Positions 21,499 through 24,486 of a stretch of 24,486 bases of DNA are shown in pieces. The notes beneath the pieces were generated by a model that was given only the letters and a program-made list of their open reading frames with translations, made no database searches and was not told the origin of the DNA. Made by a program: the position numbers and the translations under genes. Position 1 is the first letter of the stretch. Each line of letters starts with the position of its first letter. Origin of the DNA: UMGS1649 sp045637095 (GTDB taxonomy: Bacteria > Bacillota > Clostridia > TANB77 > CAG-465). Location of the stretch: the NCBI GenBank assembly GCA_045637095.1, contig JAZTYX010000033.1, positions 1 through 24,486 on the forward strand, read 5' to 3'.

Positions 21499-23154
21499 AT
21501 GAAGATAACATTTTTTGGAGCGGCAAGAGGTGTAACTGGTTCATGCCACATGATAGAAGTAGGAGATACGAAATTCCTTGTAGACTGTGGCTTGTTCCAA
21601 GGAACGTTAACAGAGCAAATATTAAACTATGAAGATTTTGGGTTCGATATAGATGATATAGACTTTGTTATACTTACACACGCACACATTGACCATAGTG
21701 GTAGAATACCAAAATTATTTGTTTCAGGATATAAGAATCCTGTATATTGTACACCTGCAACTGCAGATCTTTGTTCTGTTATGTTGCCAGATAGTGGGCA
21801 TATACAAGAAAAAGAAATAGAATGGGTAAATAGAAAACGTATGAGAGCTGGTAAAGCACCAGAACCTCCAATATATACTGCAAAAGATGGTCTAGATAGC
21901 TGTAAACTATTAAAGAAAATAGATTATGGCAGGGAATATAAAATAAATGAAAATGTTACTTTCAAATTCCTAGATGCCGGACATATGTTAGGATCTGCAA
22001 TAGTAGAACTATTTATTACAGAAAACGGAAAGACAGAAAAAATGACATTTACGGGAGATCTTGGAAATGAAGAAAATCCAATAATACGCGAACCGGAAAA
22101 TGTAATAGATACAGATTATTTGGTAATAGAATCTACATATGGTGGAAGATTCCATAGCCCAATAAAAGAACAATCTGAGGAGTTTATTAAAATAATATTA
22201 AATACCATAGATAGAGGTGGTAATGTAGTAATACCGTCATTTGCGGTTGGTAGAACTCAAGAAATATTATTTGAACTTAATAAATATTTATCTAAAGATG
22301 TAGATGCTGAAAGATATATAGAAAGGTTAGACAATATACCAATTGTTGTAGATAGTCCGTTAGCAAAAAATGCTACTGAAATATTCGAAGATAACTTCAA
22401 CTGTTATAACGAAGATGCATTAAGTTATCTACTTATGGGAGATAACCCAATAAGCTTTAAGAATTTAAGATTTACTGCATCAGCAGATGAATCTAAAGCG
22501 CTAAATGAAGATGAAACACCAAAGATAATAATATCTGCAAGTGGAATGTGTGAAGCGGGACGTGTAAAGCACCACTTAAAACACAATCTATGGAGACCAG
22601 AATCTACAATATTATTTGTAGGTTACCAAGCAGAAGGAACATTAGGTAGAAAGATAGTATCTGGAGAACCTAGAGTAAAAATATTTGGTGAAGAAATTGG
22701 AGTAAATGCTGAAATAAGAATGTTAGATGCATTCTCAGGACATGCAGATCAACAAGGTATACTAGAATTCATAGAAAAAATTGAAAAGAAACCAAAAAGA
22801 ATATTCTTAGTACATGGAGAATATGAAGGTCAAAAAATACTAGCAGAAGCAATAGAATCTAAGTTTGGAATAGATGTAGTAATTCCAGAAAGAGATGAAA
22901 GATACTACTTAGGCGATAGTAAGTTTGAAAAAGCAAGCTACAATGTACGAGAAACAAACTTAAGATTAGATATATACGAAATGCTTACATACTTAAAAAT
23001 AGATATGGAAGATGTATCTAAGGTTGTTAAATCTGATGTAAAACATGGAGCAACAGAAGAAGAAATGTTTGAAATTAAGATGAAACTAGCTAATCTTAAA
23101 GATGAAATGCAAAAGATTAAAAACAGAGTTAGAATAGAAGACATGAATGAATAA
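21499..23154 (+). CDS. Metallo-beta-lactamase-fold / beta-CASP (CPSF-like) protein, probable ribonuclease
   Basis: The protein has 551 residues. MKITFFGAARGVTGSCHMIE is the typical start of bacterial CPSF73-like exonucleases. Zinc-binding motifs are HAHIDHSG (61-68), DAGHMLGSA and FTGDLG. The beta-CASP part has VVIPSFAVGRTQEILFEL, the SASGMCEAGRVKHHLKHNL motif, GYQAEGTLGRKI and the closing AFSGHADQQGI..FLVHGE (RMMBL). Known members process or degrade RNA, and this is a reasonable expectation here. About 85 C-terminal residues beyond RMMBL are helical and charged, possibly for oligomer or RNA contact. AGGAGG lies before ATG 21499. Confidence 0.92.
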   Translation: MKITFFGAARGVTGSCHMIEVGDTKFLVDCGLFQGTLTEQILNYEDFGFDIDDIDFVILTHAHIDHSGRIPKLFVSGYKNPVYCTPATADLCSVMLPDSGHIQEKEIEWVNRKRMRAGKAPEPPIYTAKDGLDSCKLLKKIDYGREYKINENVTFKFLDAGHMLGSAIVELFITENGKTEKMTFTGDLGNEENPIIREPENVIDTDYLVIESTYGGRFHSPIKEQSEEFIKIILNTIDRGGNVVIPSFAVGRTQEILFELNKYLSKDVDAERYIERLDNIPIVVDSPLAKNATEIFEDNFNCYNEDALSYLLMGDNPISFKNLRFTASADESKALNEDETPKIIISASGMCEAGRVKHHLKHNLWRPESTILFVGYQAEGTLGRKIVSGEPRVKIFGEEIGVNAEIRMLDAFSGHADQQGILEFIEKIEKKPKRIFLVHGEYEGQKILAEAIESKFGIDVVIPERDERYYLGDSKFEKASYNVRETNLRLDIYEMLTYLKIDMEDVSKVVKSDVKHGATEEEMFEIKMKLANLKDEMQKIKNRVRIEDMNE

Positions 23155-23162
23155 AATAAAAC

Positions 23163-23198
23163 AAAAACAGAAGTAATATATGTGTTACTTCTGTTTTT
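23163..23198. terminator. Bidirectional terminator between convergent genes
   Basis: A perfect 14-bp stem (23163-23176 with 23185-23198), with A5 at one end and T5 at the other, lies between the convergent ends of the beta-CASP gene and the minus-strand gene. Confidence 0.88.
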
Positions 23199-23204
23199 AT
23201 ATCT

Positions 23205-23573
23205 CTATTTTTTATTTGGTAAATAGTAATCTATAACCCCATATATAGCAGCCGCAATAATACTACTTAACATAGAGATGTAGTAGCCACGGATGATAAA
23301 TTGAGACATGTATATAATTAAAGTTGCAGATACAAATCCAACTACCAATCTACCTAAAGGGATATCATGTATTTCTGTTACTGTTGCTACTAGATAATCT
23401 AATACAACTGTAACAAATGCACATAATGTAAGTATAGGATATCCTTCGCTATTAAAGTTTGGAGCCATATATGCAGTAGCAAAGAAAATAACTAGTGCAG
23501 CAAAAAATCTAATAGCCATTTGTTTTGTTCTAACTTTATTAATTTTTTTATTCATTATACTTTCTTGTACCAT
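23205..23573 (-). CDS. Small four-helix membrane protein (holin-like architecture)
   Basis: The protein has 122 residues on the minus strand. ATG at 23573 follows AGAGGT with 7 bases spacing. A basic N-terminus (MNKKINKVRTKQ) is followed by four hydrophobic helices at about 20-36, 46-66, 73-92 and 98-116. The pattern, with a PNF..EGYPILTLCAFVTVVLDYL loop region, is reminiscent of four-TM phage holin superfamily IV or DUF2512-like proteins, but the match is not firm. It is the only clearly coding minus-strand gene here and is divergent from the DUF421 gene. Confidence 0.62.
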   Translation of the reverse strand: MVQESIMNKKINKVRTKQMAIRFFAALVIFFATAYMAPNFNSEGYPILTLCAFVTVVLDYLVATVTEIHDIPLGRLVVGFVSATLIIYMSQFIIRGYYISMLSSIIAAAIYGVIDYYLPNKK

Positions 23574-23590
23574 ATTTTTTACCTCTAAAT

Positions 23591-23643
23591 ATACAAATAG
23601 TATTTGTATAATTTTTTCAAATATGCAAAAAATACAAATGTAT
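23591..23643. promoter_or_regulatory. Divergent intergenic region with related palindromes
   Basis: A 19-bp palindrome (23591-23609, two 9-base arms ATACAAATA/TATTTGTAT around G) and a shorter ATACAAATGTAT palindrome (23632-23643) share the ATACAAAT half-site. They lie between the two divergent genes and could be operators for one regulator. No convincing -35/-10 pair is seen on either strand. Confidence 0.4.
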
Positions 23644-23657
23644 ATAAGGAGAAGAAA

Positions 23658-24299
23658 ATGTTAGTAGTATTTTTTAGAGGATTAATTTTGTTTATAGTTG
23701 TGTTTTTAGTAATAAGACTTATGGGAAAGAGAGAACTATCAAAGGTACAGCCTTTTGAACTTGCAATCATTGTTATGATATCTGATCTTGCATCTGGACC
23801 AATGCAATCTAGAGATATACAAATATTTGCAGGTGTTATCCCAATAATTGCACTCCTTATTCTATATGGAATATTTACTCTTGTTATACAATCTAGTAAC
23901 AAGGTAGAAAGTGTTATTTGTGGTAATCCAAGCTTAATAATATACAAAGGTAAAATATTAGAAAAAGAAATGAAAAAGCAACAATTAACAATAGAAGAAC
24001 TTATGGAACAATTAAGAGGAAAAGACATATATACTGTGCAAGAAACAGCCTATGCGATACTTGAAACAAACGGTGATCTTAATGCAGTAAAAATGGAAGA
24101 TGTGGTGGGAAACAACATACCTTTAAATGTTGTAGTAAATGGAGAATATGCAGACAAAAATATTAAAATGCTAAACCTTACTAGAAAAGATATAGATAAA
24201 AAGCTACTTAAGAAAAATCTAAAACTAAAAAATATACTAATAGCAACAATAGATGCAAATGGTAGATTTGTATACCAAGAGAAGGAGAAAAAAGTATGA
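23658..24299 (+). CDS. DUF421 (YetF/YcaP-like) membrane protein
   Basis: The protein has 213 residues. ATG 23658 follows AAGGAGA; an upstream in-frame extension is rejected because it runs through the palindromes and ribosome binding site. Two or three N-terminal membrane helices (about 3-20, 32-48, 56-76) include the family motif RLMGKRELSKVQPFELAIIVMISDLASGPMQ. The soluble C-terminal domain has PSLIIYKGKILEKEMKKQQLTIEELMEQLRGKDIYTVQETAYAILETNGDL, the typical YetF fold, and ends with an extra dozen residues. The function of the family is not settled; some members are expressed in spores. The stop overlaps the next start (ATGA). Confidence 0.9.
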   Translation: MLVVFFRGLILFIVVFLVIRLMGKRELSKVQPFELAIIVMISDLASGPMQSRDIQIFAGVIPIIALLILYGIFTLVIQSSNKVESVICGNPSLIIYKGKILEKEMKKQQLTIEELMEQLRGKDIYTVQETAYAILETNGDLNAVKMEDVVGNNIPLNVVVNGEYADKNIKMLNLTRKDIDKKLLKKNLKLKNILIATIDANGRFVYQEKEKKV

Positions 24300-24486
24300 A
24301 ACAAATATTAGTAATATTTATTACCCTTGCTATAATACTAGGTCTAAATTTTATACAGTATTCCTTCTTAAAAGATTCAAGTAGTTTACTAATATCTAAA
24401 ATAAATAATTTAGAAGATAGCATAGTAAATGATGAAAATATAGAAGATATACAAGCTAAAGAAAAAGAATTAGAACAGTTGTGGAG
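24296..24486 (+). CDS. DUF4363-like protein (3' partial)
   Basis: The ATG overlaps the preceding stop by four bases, with AAGGAGA eleven bases upstream. The visible 63 residues start MKQILVIFITLAIILGLNF, a single N-terminal membrane helix or signal. A helical, acidic region follows (SSLLISKINNLEDSIVNDENIEDIQAKEKELEQLW). This arrangement, next to a DUF421 gene, matches DUF4363 proteins, which commonly accompany YetF-like genes. The gene runs off the window end. Confidence 0.72.
   Translation, partial: MKQILVIFITLAIILGLNFIQYSFLKDSSSLLISKINNLEDSIVNDENIEDIQAKEKELEQLW

Overview
The window comes from a low-GC, AT-rich Gram-positive bacterium. Its codon use is dominated by ATA, AGA, AAA and CAA. 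The SRP/ribosome-maturation cluster (ylxM-ffh-rpsP-khpA-rimM-trmD-rplS), a SpoIVB sporulation peptidase, a TIGR04086-type membrane protein and clostridial pilin-like proteins all point to a spore-forming member of the Clostridia, probably an uncultured gut-type lineage. That last point is inference. No rRNA, tRNA, CRISPR array or complete insertion sequence is visible.

Layout. (1) 1-1098: the 3' end of pnp (S1 domain), a P-loop/Asp23 fusion gene and a terminator. (2) 1099-3615: two tandem pilin-like secreted protein genes. Each is preceded by its own copy of a nearly identical leader of about 200 nt, made of a sigma-A-type promoter, a multi-hairpin RNA with an (AC)10-11 loop, an intrinsic terminator and then the ribosome binding site. 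This has the form of a duplicated riboswitch or attenuator. (3) 3617-5766: a self-contained cassette (promoter, one gene, terminator) with clearly different codon use. It encodes an unusual protease with Clp-N-like repeats, a ClpB-D1-type AAA+ motor and an FtsH-type M41 zinc peptidase in one soluble chain. (4) 5800-8548: recG and two small beta-rich genes. (5) 8549-9623: an Rpn/PD-(D/E)XK nuclease gene bracketed by a 26-bp exact direct repeat. (6) 9676-12874: a ferritin-like protein, a TIGR04086 membrane protein, spoIVB and a single-pass membrane protein. (7) 12897-13483: a second small compositional island with a Cys/His-rich protein and a 50-residue membrane protein. (8) 13513-17414: the SRP/ribosome cluster. 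(9) 17457-23198: rsmD, a coiled-coil protein, ftsK/spoIIIE, an unknown gene and a beta-CASP metallo-beta-lactamase-fold protein. (10) 23205-24486: a convergent small membrane protein and a DUF421-DUF4363 pair that runs off the window.

Most genes are chromosomal housekeeping functions: RNA turnover, DNA repair, co-translational targeting, rRNA/tRNA modification and chromosome segregation. The accessory material lies between them as small independent transcription units. The two most interesting items are the Clp/FtsH hybrid protease and the duplicated structured leader in front of the pilin-like genes. The hybrid has every catalytic residue one would expect for a single-chain ATP-dependent protease. 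In the leaders, the terminator stems differ in sequence between copies but keep base pairing, which supports an RNA-based switch.
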